Shown: positions 1-9,395 of the stretch, one piece after another | Numbering within the stretch: position 1 is the first letter of the stretch | How the letters are laid out: each line of letters begins with the position of its first letter | Assembly (NCBI RefSeq): GCF_937863835.1 | Contig: NZ_CALMHT010000172.1 | Location: 1 to 64,000, forward strand | DNA from: an uncultured Prevotella sp. | GTDB taxonomy: Bacteria; Bacteroidota; Bacteroidia; Bacteroidales; Bacteroidaceae | DNA length: 64,000 nucleotides | Reading direction: 5' to 3' | The notes under the pieces: model-generated | Told to the model about the DNA's origin: nothing | Database searches by the model: none | What the model saw: only the letters and a program-made list of their open reading frames with translations | Made by a program: the position numbers and the translations under genes

Positions 1-220
1 GCATACGTTTCGCATATCTGATACGAAGTTGAGCGATAAAATCACGGAAAGTAGTATTCGCCGACAGGACAAGAAGGGCGACACCCATAATCCTTCGAGA
101 TCGAAGATAGTTGACAAAGATGGGCTTGTCGGGTATTCCCGCCACTAGGAAATAAATACCGAAAAATATCATCAGCGCCAAGGCGCACAAGAGTGAGCAT
201 TCGTATAATTGAAGATCCAT
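1..220 (-). CDS. Partial membrane-anchored regulator (N-terminus only), probably AraC type
   Basis: Only the first 73 codons lie in the window and the reading frame stays open at the left edge. The start is the ATG read on the minus strand at 220. The visible part is hydrophobic: two likely membrane segments (about residues 9-28 and 44-56) are separated by a short basic loop containing NYLRSRRIMG. Bacteroidales AraC-family regulators often begin with membrane helices and a similar 'Y..SRR.MG' loop, so I infer such a regulator, but no DNA-binding domain is visible here. It is divergent from pepT. Other small membrane proteins cannot be excluded. Confidence 0.5.
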   Translation of the reverse strand, partial: MDLQLYECSLLCALALMIFFGIYFLVAGIPDKPIFVNYLRSRRIMGVALLVLSANTTFRDFIAQLRIRYAKRM

Positions 221-351
221 GGATGTAAATTGTTTTTTAGTGCCTGTCGTTTAAAGTCATGCAAATTAACAAAAAATAATCGTAACTACCAAATAAAAGC
301 ATTTTTAATTGATGAATGGAATCTGTATGAGATGAAAATGAGTCTAAAATA

Positions 352-385
352 TTTGGATAGAAGAAACTTTTGATGTAATTTTGCG
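352..385 (+). promoter_or_regulatory. Bacteroidota-type promoter for pepT
   Basis: A TTTG at 352-355 is followed after 22 bases by TAATTTTG at 378-385, matching the -33/-7 pattern of the Bacteroidota primary sigma factor. Transcription would start near 391, about 25-35 bases before the pepT start codons. Confidence 0.6.
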
Positions 386-415
386 GATAATATGCTATCG
401 GCATAGTTGAACCAA

Positions 416-1651
416 ATGAATTTAATGATGGAAATTGCAGAAAGATTCTTAAATTATACCAAGTTTGACACACAGTCGGACGAGGAAAGTGAAAGTGTGC
501 CCAGTACGGCCAAACAACTTGTTTTCGCCAAATATCTGAAAGAGGAACTAGATGAGGAGGGGTTCTCTGACATAGAACTGGATGATATGGGATACCTGTA
601 CGCCACACTCAAGGCGAACACGAAGAAGGATATACCGACAATCGGCTTCATTTCGCATTACGACACAAGTCCCGACTGTAGCGGGGCTGACATCAAACCG
701 CATATCGTGAACTGTTATGACGGCAGCGACATCTTGCTGTCGGAGGGCATCGTCTCTTCGCCCAAGAAATTCCCGGAACTGCTCGACCACAAGGGGGAAG
801 ACCTGATAGTAACCGACGGTCATACACTGCTCGGGGCTGACGACAAGGCGGGTATCGCCGAAATCGTGCAGGCGATGTGCTGGTTGCGCGACCACAAGGA
901 GATAGAGCATGGCGACATACGCATCGCCTTCAATCCGGATGAGGAGATAGGCATGGGTGCGCACCACTTCGACGTGGAGAAATTCGGATGCCAATGGGCG
1001 TATACGATGGACGGCGGCGACCTGGGCGACCTGGAATATGAGAACTTCAACGCAGCTTCTGCCAAAGTGACAATCAAGGGTGTGAGCGTGCATCCGGGAT
1101 ATGCCAAAGGTAAGATGGTCAACGCCAATATGGTGGCTGCCGAGTTTATCGGTCTGCTGCCTAAGAGTGAGACGCCGGAGGAAACGGAGGCTTACGAGGG
1201 CTTCTATCATCTGCTGGGTATCAAGAGCAATATAGAGGGAGCGGCACTGTCGTATATCATACGCGACCACGACCGTGATAAGTTTGAGGACAGAAAGACC
1301 TTTATCCAAGAGCAGGCAGAGGTTCTGAACCGGAAATACGGCGAAGGGACTGTGTCTATCGAGGTGAAGGACCAATACTATAATATGAAGGAGAAGATAG
1401 ACCCGGTGATGCACGTCGTGGATATCGTGGTGAGGGCTATGCAGGAATGCGGAGTACCACCGAGAGTGGAACCGATACGTGGCGGCACGGACGGCGCTCA
1501 ACTGTCGTTCAAGGGTCTGCCCTGCCCTAACATCTTTGCCGGCGGCGTCAACTTCCACGGTCCTTATGAGTTTGTCTCTATCCAGACAATGGAGAAAGCG
1601 ATGCAGGTAATCGTGAAAATCTGCGAACTGACGGCCCACTATAATGATTAA
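416..1651 (+). CDS. pepT: Peptidase T (tripeptide aminopeptidase)
   Basis: Cytoplasmic zinc aminopeptidase of the M20B family that removes the N-terminal residue from tripeptides. The protein aligns over its full length with what I know of E. coli PepT. The metal-binding elements are visible: HYDTSPD near residue 81, [12 protein letters not shown] near 140, PDEEIG near 176, a DGG near 198, and the C-terminal FHGPYEF histidine. The dimerisation domain lies between about residues 210 and 315. The frame is open slightly upstream through a TTG, but ATG codons at 416, 425 and 428 are better starts; family length favours 425 or 428. The antiporter gene begins 20 bases after the stop, so the two are probably co-transcribed. 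Confidence 0.95.
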   Translation: MNLMMEIAERFLNYTKFDTQSDEESESVPSTAKQLVFAKYLKEELDEEGFSDIELDDMGYLYATLKANTKKDIPTIGFISHYDTSPDCSGADIKPHIVNCYDGSDILLSEGIVSSPKKFPELLDHKGEDLIVTDGHTLLGADDKAGIAEIVQAMCWLRDHKEIEHGDIRIAFNPDEEIGMGAHHFDVEKFGCQWAYTMDGGDLGDLEYENFNAASAKVTIKGVSVHPGYAKGKMVNANMVAAEFIGLLPKSETPEETEAYEGFYHLLGIKSNIEGAALSYIIRDHDRDKFEDRKTFIQEQAEVLNRKYGEGTVSIEVKDQYYNMKEKIDPVMHVVDIVVRAMQECGVPPRVEPIRGGTDGAQLSFKGLPCPNIFAGGVNFHGPYEFVSIQTMEKAMQVIVKICELTAHYND

Positions 1652-1671
1652 CTAAATACGCTTTCCGACGT

Positions 1672-3912
1672 ATGAACGAACTGCCTCATCTCATCAAAGA
1701 CCTGGCCCTGATACTGGTTGTCGCCGGTATCGTGACATTGGTGTTCAAAAAACTGAAACAGCCTTTGATTTTGGGATATGTGGTGGCGGGATTCCTGGTC
1801 AGTCCGCACATGCCTTATACGATTTCTGTATTCGATAAAGCCGACATACAGACATGGGCCGACATAGGTGTCATGTTTCTCCTGTTCTCGCTCGGACTCG
1901 ATTTCTCGTTCAAAAAGATTCTGAAGATGGGGGTATCGCCGTTTATAGCGACGGTCACCATCGTTTTCTTCATGATGATACTGGGCATCGTCGTGGGCTA
2001 CGCCTTCGGATGGAACAGGATGGACTGTATATTCCTGGGCGGTATGATAGCGATGAGTTCCACGACCATTATATATAAGGCATTCGATGACATGGGACTG
2101 CGGCAACAGCGATTCGCCAGTCTGGTGATGAGTGTGCTGGTGCTCGAGGACATCCTTGCAATCGTAATGATGGTAATGCTTTCGGCTGTGGCAAGCGGCA
2201 ATAATCCTGATGGCGGACAGATGCTCCAGAGTGTGTTCAGAATCGGTTTCTTCCTCGTATTATGGTTCGTCATCGGCATTTTCCTCATACCATGGTTCTT
2301 GCGGTCGACCAGAAAACTGATCAACAACGAGACACTTCTGATTGTTTCACTGGGACTGTGCTGTCTGATGGCGGTGGTTTCTACCAAAACAGGATTCAGC
2401 AGCGCATTCGGTGCATTCGTAATGGGGTCGATACTGGCTGAAACGATAGAGGCTGACAAGATAATCAAACTTGTGGAACCGGTAAAGAACTTGTTCGGGG
2501 TTATATTCTTTGTATCAGTGGGTATGCTGGTAGACCCGCGTATCATTGTGGAATATGCTTTCCCGATTGCGGCTCTAGTACTGACAATTATAATAGGACA
2601 GGCTATATTCGGAACAGTCGGTTTCATGCTTAGCGGTCAACCGCTGAAGACAGCAATGAAATGTGGTTTCTCGATGACACAGATCGGTGAATTTTCTTTT
2701 ATCATAGCTTCTCTTGGCCTGTCTCTGGGGGTTATCGGGAAATTTCTGTATCCTGTAGTCGTGGCTGTGTCGGTGATTACAACGTTTCTCACTCCGTATA
2801 TGATCAAGACGGCTCAACCGGCGTACAGAGGACTGGAACGCAATCTGCCGCGCAAATGGATAAGGGCTCTTAACAATATTACGGTAAGTCAACCGTCGAC
2901 CAATAACAGCAAATGGAAGAGTCTGATAAAACAACTGATCAGACAGACTGTGGTGTATTCTATCTTATCGGCGGCGGCAATAGCTCTGATGTTCTCTTTC
3001 TTCCTGCCGTTTATCAGACATATCCTGCCCCACTGGTGGGCTAACGCGGTTTGCGGACTTCTTACCGTGATGATTATTTCACCCTTCCTGAGGGCGATGG
3101 TGATGAAGAAGAACCACAGCGAAGAACTGAAAGCGCTATGGAGCGAAAGCAGACTGAACCGTCTGCCACTGATATTCACCATCCTTGTAAGACTGTTTAT
3201 CGCTGTCTCTTTCATCTTCTATATTTGCAATTATCTGTCGCGGTTTAAGAACGCACTGATGATCAGCATCGCCATCGTGGTGGTGGTACTGATGATTCTG
3301 TCGAGAAGACTGAAACACGGCAGTATCCGGATGGAACGACTCTTCATCCAGAACTTGAGGTCGAAGGATATCGAGGCACAGGTGCTGGGCAAGAAGAAAC
3401 CACTATACGAGGGACATCTATTGGACAGAGATGTGCATATATCGGACTTCACCATCACGGATAACTCGAAATGGGCGGGGCAGACATTACGTCAACTGGC
3501 GTTCAGACAACGGTTTGGAGTGCATGTGAGCAGCATATTGCGAGGACGGCGGAGACTGAACATACCGAATGGTGAAGTGGCATTGTTCCCTGGAGATGTG
3601 ATTCAGGTTATCGGCAGCGACGAACAACTGACAAATTTCAATAACGCCATGAACGGTGATACGTATTCGGAAGACCCGAACATAGAACAACGAGAGATGA
3701 AACTTCAGCAGATTATCATTACCGGCAAGAGTGAATTTATCGGCAAGACACTGAAAGAAAGTGGTATACGCGATAAATACAACTGCATGGTAGTGGGACT
3801 GGAAGAAGGTGAAGAAAACCTGTCGGCCATAGATCCTTCACGCTGTTTCGTGAAAGGTGATGTAATATGGATTGTGGGTGAAAAAGCTGACTTGAAAAGG
3901 ATTACCGACTAA
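1672..3912 (+). CDS. Kef-type cation:proton antiporter with two RCK_C/TrkA-C domains
   Basis: Inner-membrane monovalent cation:proton antiporter of the CPA2 family (KefB/YbaL type). The first roughly 380 residues form the Na/H-exchanger fold with about 12 membrane segments, including the glycine-rich LILGYVVAGF helix near residue 30. A second hydrophobic block (about 420-545) holds three or four further helices and is an unusual insertion relative to E. coli Kef proteins. The C-terminus carries two RCK_C-like domains (about 570-655 and 680-745), each ending in a 'GDVI.V.G' strand (FPGDVIQVIGSDEQL and KGDVIWIVGEKADL). No NAD-binding RCK_N domain is seen, so the ligand sensed is unknown. It converges on lptD with only 21 bases between the stops. 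Confidence 0.85.
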   Translation: MNELPHLIKDLALILVVAGIVTLVFKKLKQPLILGYVVAGFLVSPHMPYTISVFDKADIQTWADIGVMFLLFSLGLDFSFKKILKMGVSPFIATVTIVFFMMILGIVVGYAFGWNRMDCIFLGGMIAMSSTTIIYKAFDDMGLRQQRFASLVMSVLVLEDILAIVMMVMLSAVASGNNPDGGQMLQSVFRIGFFLVLWFVIGIFLIPWFLRSTRKLINNETLLIVSLGLCCLMAVVSTKTGFSSAFGAFVMGSILAETIEADKIIKLVEPVKNLFGVIFFVSVGMLVDPRIIVEYAFPIAALVLTIIIGQAIFGTVGFMLSGQPLKTAMKCGFSMTQIGEFSFIIASLGLSLGVIGKFLYPVVVAVSVITTFLTPYMIKTAQPAYRGLERNLPRKWIRALNNITVSQPSTNNSKWKSLIKQLIRQTVVYSILSAAAIALMFSFFLPFIRHILPHWWANAVCGLLTVMIISPFLRAMVMKKNHSEELKALWSESRLNRLPLIFTILVRLFIAVSFIFYICNYLSRFKNALMISIAIVVVVLMILSRRLKHGSIRMERLFIQNLRSKDIEAQVLGKKKPLYEGHLLDRDVHISDFTITDNSKWAGQTLRQLAFRQRFGVHVSSILRGRRRLNIPNGEVALFPGDVIQVIGSDEQLTNFNNAMNGDTYSEDPNIEQREMKLQQIIITGKSEFIGKTLKESGIRDKYNCMVVGLEEGEENLSAIDPSRCFVKGDVIWIVGEKADLKRITD

Positions 3913-3933
3913 ACTATCGGACAACTCTCTCTG

Positions 3934-6816
3934 TTAATACCATTGTACAGCATTGGAAGAATTGCTTCGCTTGTCGTACTTCAACGCATCGGTAAGTGTG
4001 GAAGCGTTGCAGCGGAAAGAGAAGTTGTAACTGGTGTATGGAGCCAACACGACAGAACAGCTCATATTGAAACAGTGCAGATCGCGCTGTAATGAGGCGG
4101 TCGTCATACTGATCTTGTGGTTCTCGAAGTCGTAACCGGATGAATAACTGATATTCCAACCATCACTGATTCTTATATTTCCACTGAAATTCAACGTTTG
4201 GGTAAACTTATACGGATAACGCATCGTATTGGTATTGAACGTGCCGCTGGTGTTCTCGGACATGGTGATACCGTAACCGATACTCATGGTCCAAGGAATA
4301 GAAAACTTCATATATCCGTCGGCATCAGCCTCAGCTTTGCCTTTTCCCTTGTCACCGGCCCCGCGCTGGGCTTTAGTCATCTTGTTATCTATGTTGCTCT
4401 CTATATCATTATCGTCCTCGTTATCCTTACCCTGCTTGTCGTCCATATCCTTATTTTTGTCTTCTTTGTCGGAAGGATGAAATATATCATGTATCTTCTT
4501 CAATATATTATTGTCGAGCGTAAACGACAAGTTCTGTGACATGCCCTGGAAACGGCCGAAGCGTCCCTTGCTATACTCGGTATGTGTGCCGACATAAGGT
4601 TTGCCGTTATCATCCAGTTCGTAAGCATAAGTAGCAAAACTGGCGTTCATATTAAAGGTATAATGTTTCCACCATTTCAGACGGAGGTTGGTGCTCAAGT
4701 CACTCCACGGACGGGTCTCGGCTGCGGTGTTGTAACTCATGCTGGCTCCCAGTTCATCAATGATACTTATTTTCTTGAAACCGGTGGAATCGTCGTCAGA
4801 ACGGAACTTTGCCTCAATATTATTGGAGATACTCATCGAGATACTTCCTGTCTTTCCCTTTCCAGGTACACCATACAAGGCACTGGAATACGGTGAATAC
4901 TCTACCGTAGACACATTACCGCTGGCATCAGTTTTCTGATATGTCTGATAATAGCCATAATGTGATGTACTGAAGTCTGGTGCGTAACTGTAACTTACCG
5001 TAGGTGTGAACACGTGACGGATGGCTACCATATTTCCCTTGAACAGCATCTTGTTGACAGCCTTGAGGGGCTTCCAGAATCCGTATAATTTAGTGGTGGC
5101 ACCGATACTCAAATCCCAGTTGTACACATTATTAAAACCATATATCGTATCAGCGACTTCGGTCTGAGCGGCGGTATCCCACGAACGGTTGATCTTATTG
5201 GTATACATACGGTCGGTGAAATTGAACGACGGGGTGATATTGATATAATTGAACAACGTAAAGTTGCCGCTGATCGGTATTCTGTGCTGCATACCATTGC
5301 GCCAGTCCTTAATAAGGTTGGAATGAGTAAACTTATTCTCTGTAGTGGAAATGGAATTGCTGAACTGACCCGTATAACTCATTGATATTTTCTCGTACCA
5401 TCTCTCCTTCCCGGCAGCATGCTTGCGCTTGAAAGGATAAAAACGACTGATGGAAACATTGAGGTCGGGCAACGTCATGGCAATGGTCGAGTCGCTCATA
5501 TTCTGAGAGAGGTTGGCCGTGGAACTGAGTGACATTCCTATACTGGAGAACTGGGTACTCCAACTGACAGATGATGTACGGGTGGTCTGCGTGAGACTCT
5601 GCGGATTGTACATACTGTTGAGGTTACTTCTTTCGTATGCACTGGTGGCAAAATTGACACTCGCCGACAATGAACTGAACGGATTGGCTTTGGAATCCTG
5701 ACGGTGGCTCCACTGTATCTTAAAACTGGTCGTCTTGGAAAAATCGGGCATGTTGGTTTCACCGGTTCTAGAATCCTGATAACTGAAATAGAAACTGCCG
5801 CTGTATCTGTAACGCTTGCGGTAATTACTTGCTGCAGATATACCCCAAGAACCTTTAGTATAAATCTCGCCCAACAATTTCAGATCCCATTTATCACTCA
5901 TAGCGAAATAATAACCACCGTCGCGCAGATAGAATCCTTTATCAGTCTCATCTCCATACGTAGGCATGATGAATCCGCTCGAATAACTCTTCGTGAACGG
6001 AAAAAAGCCATAAGGAATAGCCAGTGGCAGAGGCACATCGGCTACAACGAGATATGCCGGACCAAAGACGACATCCTTGCCGGGACGCACCTTGGCACGG
6101 GACAACGCCAGATAGAAATCGGGATGTGGTTCGTCGCAGGTGGTGTAACGGCCGTGTTTCAGATACATTTCTCCATTGTCACCGCGTTTCGACTCGGCAC
6201 TGCTGAGAAATCCATCCTGCTGTTCGGTATATACATTATTGATAAAACCCTTCTTTGTCTTAAAGTTGAAAGACATCGTATCACTCTCATACGTATCCGA
6301 ACCCATCTTGAACACCGGAGTGCCTTTGAGTACCTTTGCAGTATCTTTCGTACCGGTGGCATGAACAAGACTGCTGTCCATAGACATGCTGATCTTGTCG
6401 CTCGTAAGGTCCATGTTCTCGTATTTCACCTCCGATGAACCGTAAAGGTGAGCCAGTTTGCTAGTGGCATCATATACAAGGGAATCCTTGGCAGAGTATT
6501 GCACCGGAGCATCTATGCCTTTCTTTTTCTTGCGGTTCAGACTGTCGAGCGCCAACGAGTCGTCTATAATCTTATTGTGATGATAGATAGCCAACTGTAC
6601 TGAGTCCATCTTGGTGGTATCGACCTTAGCCAGACCTGCAATGGAATCCATACGGGTCTCTTGTGCCAATTCGGTGGAATCCCTGTCGACACGAACCTTT
6701 TTCTTGTTTTTGAAAAACGGGACATTGGTACTTGCCATCATAAAAATGAAGGCAAATAACAGGAACAATATAACGGTTCTCTTTTTCACGACTGCAAAAG
6801 TAGTGATAATATGCAT
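3934..6816 (-). CDS. lptD: LPS-assembly outer-membrane protein, LptD-like
   Basis: Outer-membrane component that inserts lipopolysaccharide into the outer leaflet. After a hydrophobic N-terminal segment (KRTVILFLLFAFIFMMAS) there is a short basic stretch and an OstA/LptA-like beta-jellyroll region (about 100-250, containing LYGSSEVKYENMDLTSDKI). A long beta-barrel rich in alternating aromatic residues follows to the end, with the typical IPYGFFPF and SGFIMPTYG motifs. Acidic and lysine-rich loops (around DKEDKNKDMDDKQGKDNEDD) interrupt the barrel late in the protein. The start is uncertain: the ATG at 6816 sits upstream of a strong promoter-like TACTTTTG (6795-6802), whereas a GTG at 6789 gives a cleaner signal peptide. 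The LptD call rests on domain pattern, since Bacteroidota LptD proteins diverge strongly from E. coli LptD. Confidence 0.8.
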   Translation of the reverse strand: MHIITTFAVVKKRTVILFLLFAFIFMMASTNVPFFKNKKKVRVDRDSTELAQETRMDSIAGLAKVDTTKMDSVQLAIYHHNKIIDDSLALDSLNRKKKKGIDAPVQYSAKDSLVYDATSKLAHLYGSSEVKYENMDLTSDKISMSMDSSLVHATGTKDTAKVLKGTPVFKMGSDTYESDTMSFNFKTKKGFINNVYTEQQDGFLSSAESKRGDNGEMYLKHGRYTTCDEPHPDFYLALSRAKVRPGKDVVFGPAYLVVADVPLPLAIPYGFFPFTKSYSSGFIMPTYGDETDKGFYLRDGGYYFAMSDKWDLKLLGEIYTKGSWGISAASNYRKRYRYSGSFYFSYQDSRTGETNMPDFSKTTSFKIQWSHRQDSKANPFSSLSASVNFATSAYERSNLNSMYNPQSLTQTTRTSSVSWSTQFSSIGMSLSSTANLSQNMSDSTIAMTLPDLNVSISRFYPFKRKHAAGKERWYEKISMSYTGQFSNSISTTENKFTHSNLIKDWRNGMQHRIPISGNFTLFNYINITPSFNFTDRMYTNKINRSWDTAAQTEVADTIYGFNNVYNWDLSIGATTKLYGFWKPLKAVNKMLFKGNMVAIRHVFTPTVSYSYAPDFSTSHYGYYQTYQKTDASGNVSTVEYSPYSSALYGVPGKGKTGSISMSISNNIEAKFRSDDDSTGFKKISIIDELGASMSYNTAAETRPWSDLSTNLRLKWWKHYTFNMNASFATYAYELDDNGKPYVGTHTEYSKGRFGRFQGMSQNLSFTLDNNILKKIHDIFHPSDKEDKNKDMDDKQGKDNEDDNDIESNIDNKMTKAQRGAGDKGKGKAEADADGYMKFSIPWTMSIGYGITMSENTSGTFNTNTMRYPYKFTQTLNFSGNIRISDGWNISYSSGYDFENHKISMTTASLQRDLHCFNMSCSVVLAPYTSYNFSFRCNASTLTDALKYDKRSNSSNAVQWY

Positions 6817-6845
6817 AAATTCGGTCAAATCGAATGAATTTATGC
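6795..6845 (-). promoter_or_regulatory. Promoter and palindrome at the lptD start
   Basis: On the minus strand TTTG is followed after 23 bases by TACTTTTG (plus-strand 6795-6802), a -33/-7 pair. The perfect 10-bp inverted repeat GCATAAATTC (6813-6822) / GAATTTATGC (6836-6845) overlaps the -33 region. It could be an operator, or a terminator for plus-strand transcription because a run of T follows it on that strand. Confidence 0.4.
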
Positions 6846-6859
6846 TTTTTTTTAACTAA

Positions 6860-7396
6860 TTATTCGAATATCTTTACCCATTTTTCAAATCTGCACTTAC
6901 CATCATTTCCAAATCTAGATAGGCTGATGAGAACTTGCTCTATCGTTTTCTCCCTGTCCAGATGTGTCTTCGAGTAGAATTTGTCCGCATAACAGATTAG
7001 TTTTTCTTCCATTGTCTCGGGAAGAAAATCCTGATGCGGCAAAGGGAGGTTCAACTGTTCTATCTGATCAAGTGTGATGCCGGCTCCGGTATGGCGCTCA
7101 CAGACACGGGCATGCAGGGGGAATCCTTCGGCTCTCAACATGTTAGCCCCCAATATTCCATGACGGATATACGGTTCGGAGCCAAAACATTGTATGCCAG
7201 GTGCATCGGCATATATGATTCCGATGTCGTGAAGCATGGCGGCTTCTTCGACAAATTCGGCATCGAGATGAAGTTCGGGATGAGCGGAAACAATCTGTAG
7301 CGCTTTTCGCGCTACAGATTGACTATGTGTAATAAGGATTTTCTTCAGTTCGTTATCCTCTGTATAATACTTGTCAATGATTGATTTCCAATCCAT
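6860..7396 (-). CDS. HD-domain metal-dependent phosphohydrolase
   Basis: Small cytoplasmic protein of the HD superfamily (HDIG type). The first histidine is in THSQSVARKAL near residue 24, the diagnostic pair is in AAMLHDIGII near residue 56, and further metal-ligand candidates are in IRHGILGANMLR and RHTGAGIT. Family members hydrolyse phosphate esters of nucleotides or related compounds, but the substrate cannot be told from the sequence. Its start codon overlaps the stop of the carboxyltransferase gene (TAATG), so translation is probably coupled and the two genes form one operon. Confidence 0.8.
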   Translation of the reverse strand: MDWKSIIDKYYTEDNELKKILITHSQSVARKALQIVSAHPELHLDAEFVEEAAMLHDIGIIYADAPGIQCFGSEPYIRHGILGANMLRAEGFPLHARVCERHTGAGITLDQIEQLNLPLPHQDFLPETMEEKLICYADKFYSKTHLDREKTIEQVLISLSRFGNDGKCRFEKWVKIFE

Positions 7397-9171
7397 TATT
7401 CGTGGTTTCGTTCTATATAAGCAATAACCTGTCCCTTCTGAACTTTTGCGCCTTGTTTTGCATCAATCTCTACCAATTTACCTCCTAAAGCTGCCGGTAC
7501 AGATACAATTTCACCCCAAGGAGCCTGAATGTAACAGAAAGCATCACCTTCCTCATATTCCTTTCCTATAAACGGTTCTACCGTCGGAGCGCATTCGCCG
7601 TCACCATTGAATTCCCAATATATCTGTCCCTTGACAGGAGCAACGATGGCATCAGCCTTCGCATGTTTAAATTCTGTCAACTGCTCTGGGGTTAATTTCG
7701 AACCGAGTTTGTCATCTTTTGCCTTCTGAAGGTCAGCGAGGAAACGTTTCTTAGCTACACCGCTCTTGAAGTCGCGATATTGTTCCGGATGCATGGCCAG
7801 TTCGAAAAGTTCTTCATCATCCTTACCGAAATCCCAATTATTCTTTTTCATCTCTTCCTTGAAACTGTCGAGATTGTCAGGATAATAGCTCTGCGGGTCG
7901 GCATCGACGAATTCACGTTTCTGTTTTTTGGCAAGCGCTACAAGTTCATCGTCTATCTTACCAGGTATACGACCGCTCTTACCAAGAATCATACCCCACA
8001 TCGAGTCGTCCATCATCACAAAACGTCCCTTACCTTGTGCTAAAGTAAGAAGATTCATCAGAGAAATATTCTTAACATATTGGGAGAACGGTGTAACCAA
8101 TGGTGGGTAACCTACACGAGGCCAGACATAAGCTACCTCGTCGAACAGACGGACAAGCATATCGTCCATAGACAGTTCTGCTTCTCCCTTACCTCTCAGT
8201 ATGGAATTGATAGAACGCTGTATGCCACCCAGATCGGCCATCATGGAACCCATCATACCACCAGGGAGTCCGCAACCGAGGAGCAGAGAACTCATGTGCT
8301 TGTTAGCCGGATTGATAAAGTATCCGAGCCAATCATCTATAAATTCTTGCGTCAGTGAACGGGCCTTCATATAGGCGTTCATATTGATATCAGGTACATC
8401 GAAACCTTCGTTCTTAAGCATACTCTGCACAGATATGATATCCGGGTGAACCTTTCCCCATGATAACGGTTCAATAGCGGTATCTATAATATCGGCACCG
8501 TTGTTGCACACCTCCAATATGGAAGCCATAGACAATCCCGGACCGGAATGTCCATGATATTCTATAATAACCTCGGGATGACGGTCTTTGATAGCCTTCG
8601 TCAATTGACCAAGGAAAGCAGGCTGTCCAATACCCGCCATGTCCTTCAGACAAATCTCAGGAGCACCCGCTTCAACAAATTTATCTGCAATGGCAGTATA
8701 ATATTCCACCGTATGTACAGGTGAAGTGGTAATACACAATGTAGCCTGGGGAGTCATACCTGCCTCCTTGGCCCATTTGATACTAGGTATGATATTTCGT
8801 ACATCATTCAGTCCACAGAAGATACGTGGGATATCCACGCCCTGGGCATGTTTAACCTTATACATCAACTGACGCACATCGGCAGGGACGGGATACATAC
8901 GCAGCGCATTCAGACCACGGTCGAGCATGTGGGTCTTAATTCCAGCTTCATTGAACGGTTTACAGAATGCCCTGACTGCATCATTTGGATTCTCGCCAGC
9001 GAGCAGATTAACCTGTTCAAAAGCACCACCGTTGGTTTCAACACGAGAAAAACATCCCATCTCAATGATTACAGGGGCGATACGCTCCAACTGATCTTTA
9101 CGAGGCTGGTACTTACCAGACGACTGCCACATATCCCGATAAACGAGACTGAACTGAATTTTCTTTTTCAT
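7396..9171 (-). CDS. Carboxyltransferase, oxaloacetate decarboxylase alpha / pyruvate carboxylase B-like, without biotin lysine
   Basis: The first roughly 460 residues match the carboxyltransferase domain of OadA/PycB proteins. A TIM-barrel start with YRDMWQSS is followed by the catalytic lysine loop ICLKDMAGIG, metal-binding histidines in YHGHSGPG, and a conserved PYSQYVKN region. Such enzymes move CO2 between pyruvate/oxaloacetate and biotin. The last 75 residues have the length and spacing of a biotinyl domain (VAPVKGQI...GDAFCYIQAP...KVQKGQVIAYIE), but the usual E-A-M-K-M is replaced by Q-A-P-W-G with tryptophan at the lysine position (7516-7518). The protein therefore should not be biotinylated at the normal site; it may use a separate carrier or have another role. 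The start ATG follows a structured leader. Confidence 0.8.
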   Translation of the reverse strand: MKKKIQFSLVYRDMWQSSGKYQPRKDQLERIAPVIIEMGCFSRVETNGGAFEQVNLLAGENPNDAVRAFCKPFNEAGIKTHMLDRGLNALRMYPVPADVRQLMYKVKHAQGVDIPRIFCGLNDVRNIIPSIKWAKEAGMTPQATLCITTSPVHTVEYYTAIADKFVEAGAPEICLKDMAGIGQPAFLGQLTKAIKDRHPEVIIEYHGHSGPGLSMASILEVCNNGADIIDTAIEPLSWGKVHPDIISVQSMLKNEGFDVPDINMNAYMKARSLTQEFIDDWLGYFINPANKHMSSLLLGCGLPGGMMGSMMADLGGIQRSINSILRGKGEAELSMDDMLVRLFDEVAYVWPRVGYPPLVTPFSQYVKNISLMNLLTLAQGKGRFVMMDDSMWGMILGKSGRIPGKIDDELVALAKKQKREFVDADPQSYYPDNLDSFKEEMKKNNWDFGKDDEELFELAMHPEQYRDFKSGVAKKRFLADLQKAKDDKLGSKLTPEQLTEFKHAKADAIVAPVKGQIYWEFNGDGECAPTVEPFIGKEYEEGDAFCYIQAPWGEIVSVPAALGGKLVEIDAKQGAKVQKGQVIAYIERNHE

Positions 9172-9213
9172 TGTCTTTTTATCTAACTACACTAACACGA
9201 ATTTGAAAAACGA

Positions 9214-9255
9214 ACGTCACCCAAACCCTCTTACAGGAGGGAATACAGGCGACGT
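9214..9255 (-). promoter_or_regulatory. Structured 5' leader of the carboxyltransferase gene
   Basis: Minus-strand RNA would fold with an outer 8-bp stem (plus-strand arms 9214-9221 and 9248-9255) and an inner CCCTC/GAGGG stem (9226-9230 and 9237-9241). The outer stem contains a G-U pair on the minus strand that would be an A-C mismatch on the plus strand, which fits transcription in the gene direction. The likely promoter -7 is TAAATTTG (plus-strand 9283-9290). I do not recognise a known riboswitch class. Confidence 0.4.
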
Positions 9256-9319
9256 ATCATTGTTTATTAATTATTTATGGCGCAAATTTAACTAAAAAAA
9301 TTCAATTATAGGGATTTAG

Positions 9320-9351
9320 TTGCCTTTTTTTTCAAATAATCACTATATTTG
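9320..9351 (+). promoter_or_regulatory. Promoter for the CsgG-like gene
   Basis: TTG at 9320-9322 is followed after 21 bases by TATATTTG at 9344-9351, placing the transcription start about 40 bases before the ATG at 9396. Confidence 0.6.
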
Positions 9352-9395
9352 CAGTGCTAAAGACAAATATGCGAAACCCAATAATATAAAAGACT

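Noticed and set aside
548..1639. 363-codon open frame on the minus strand
   Set aside because: It lies entirely antisense to pepT, whose protein matches its family over the whole length; the antisense product is His/Arg/Val-rich and resembles nothing known.
4198..4539. Hydrophobic plus-strand frame of 113 codons resembling a membrane protein
   Set aside because: Antisense to the lptD Asp/Lys-rich loop; complement of acidic and lysine codons gives artificial Val/Ile/Leu runs.
5704..6438. 244-codon plus-strand open frame
   Set aside because: Antisense to lptD within its jellyroll and early barrel region; no promoter and no recognisable protein.
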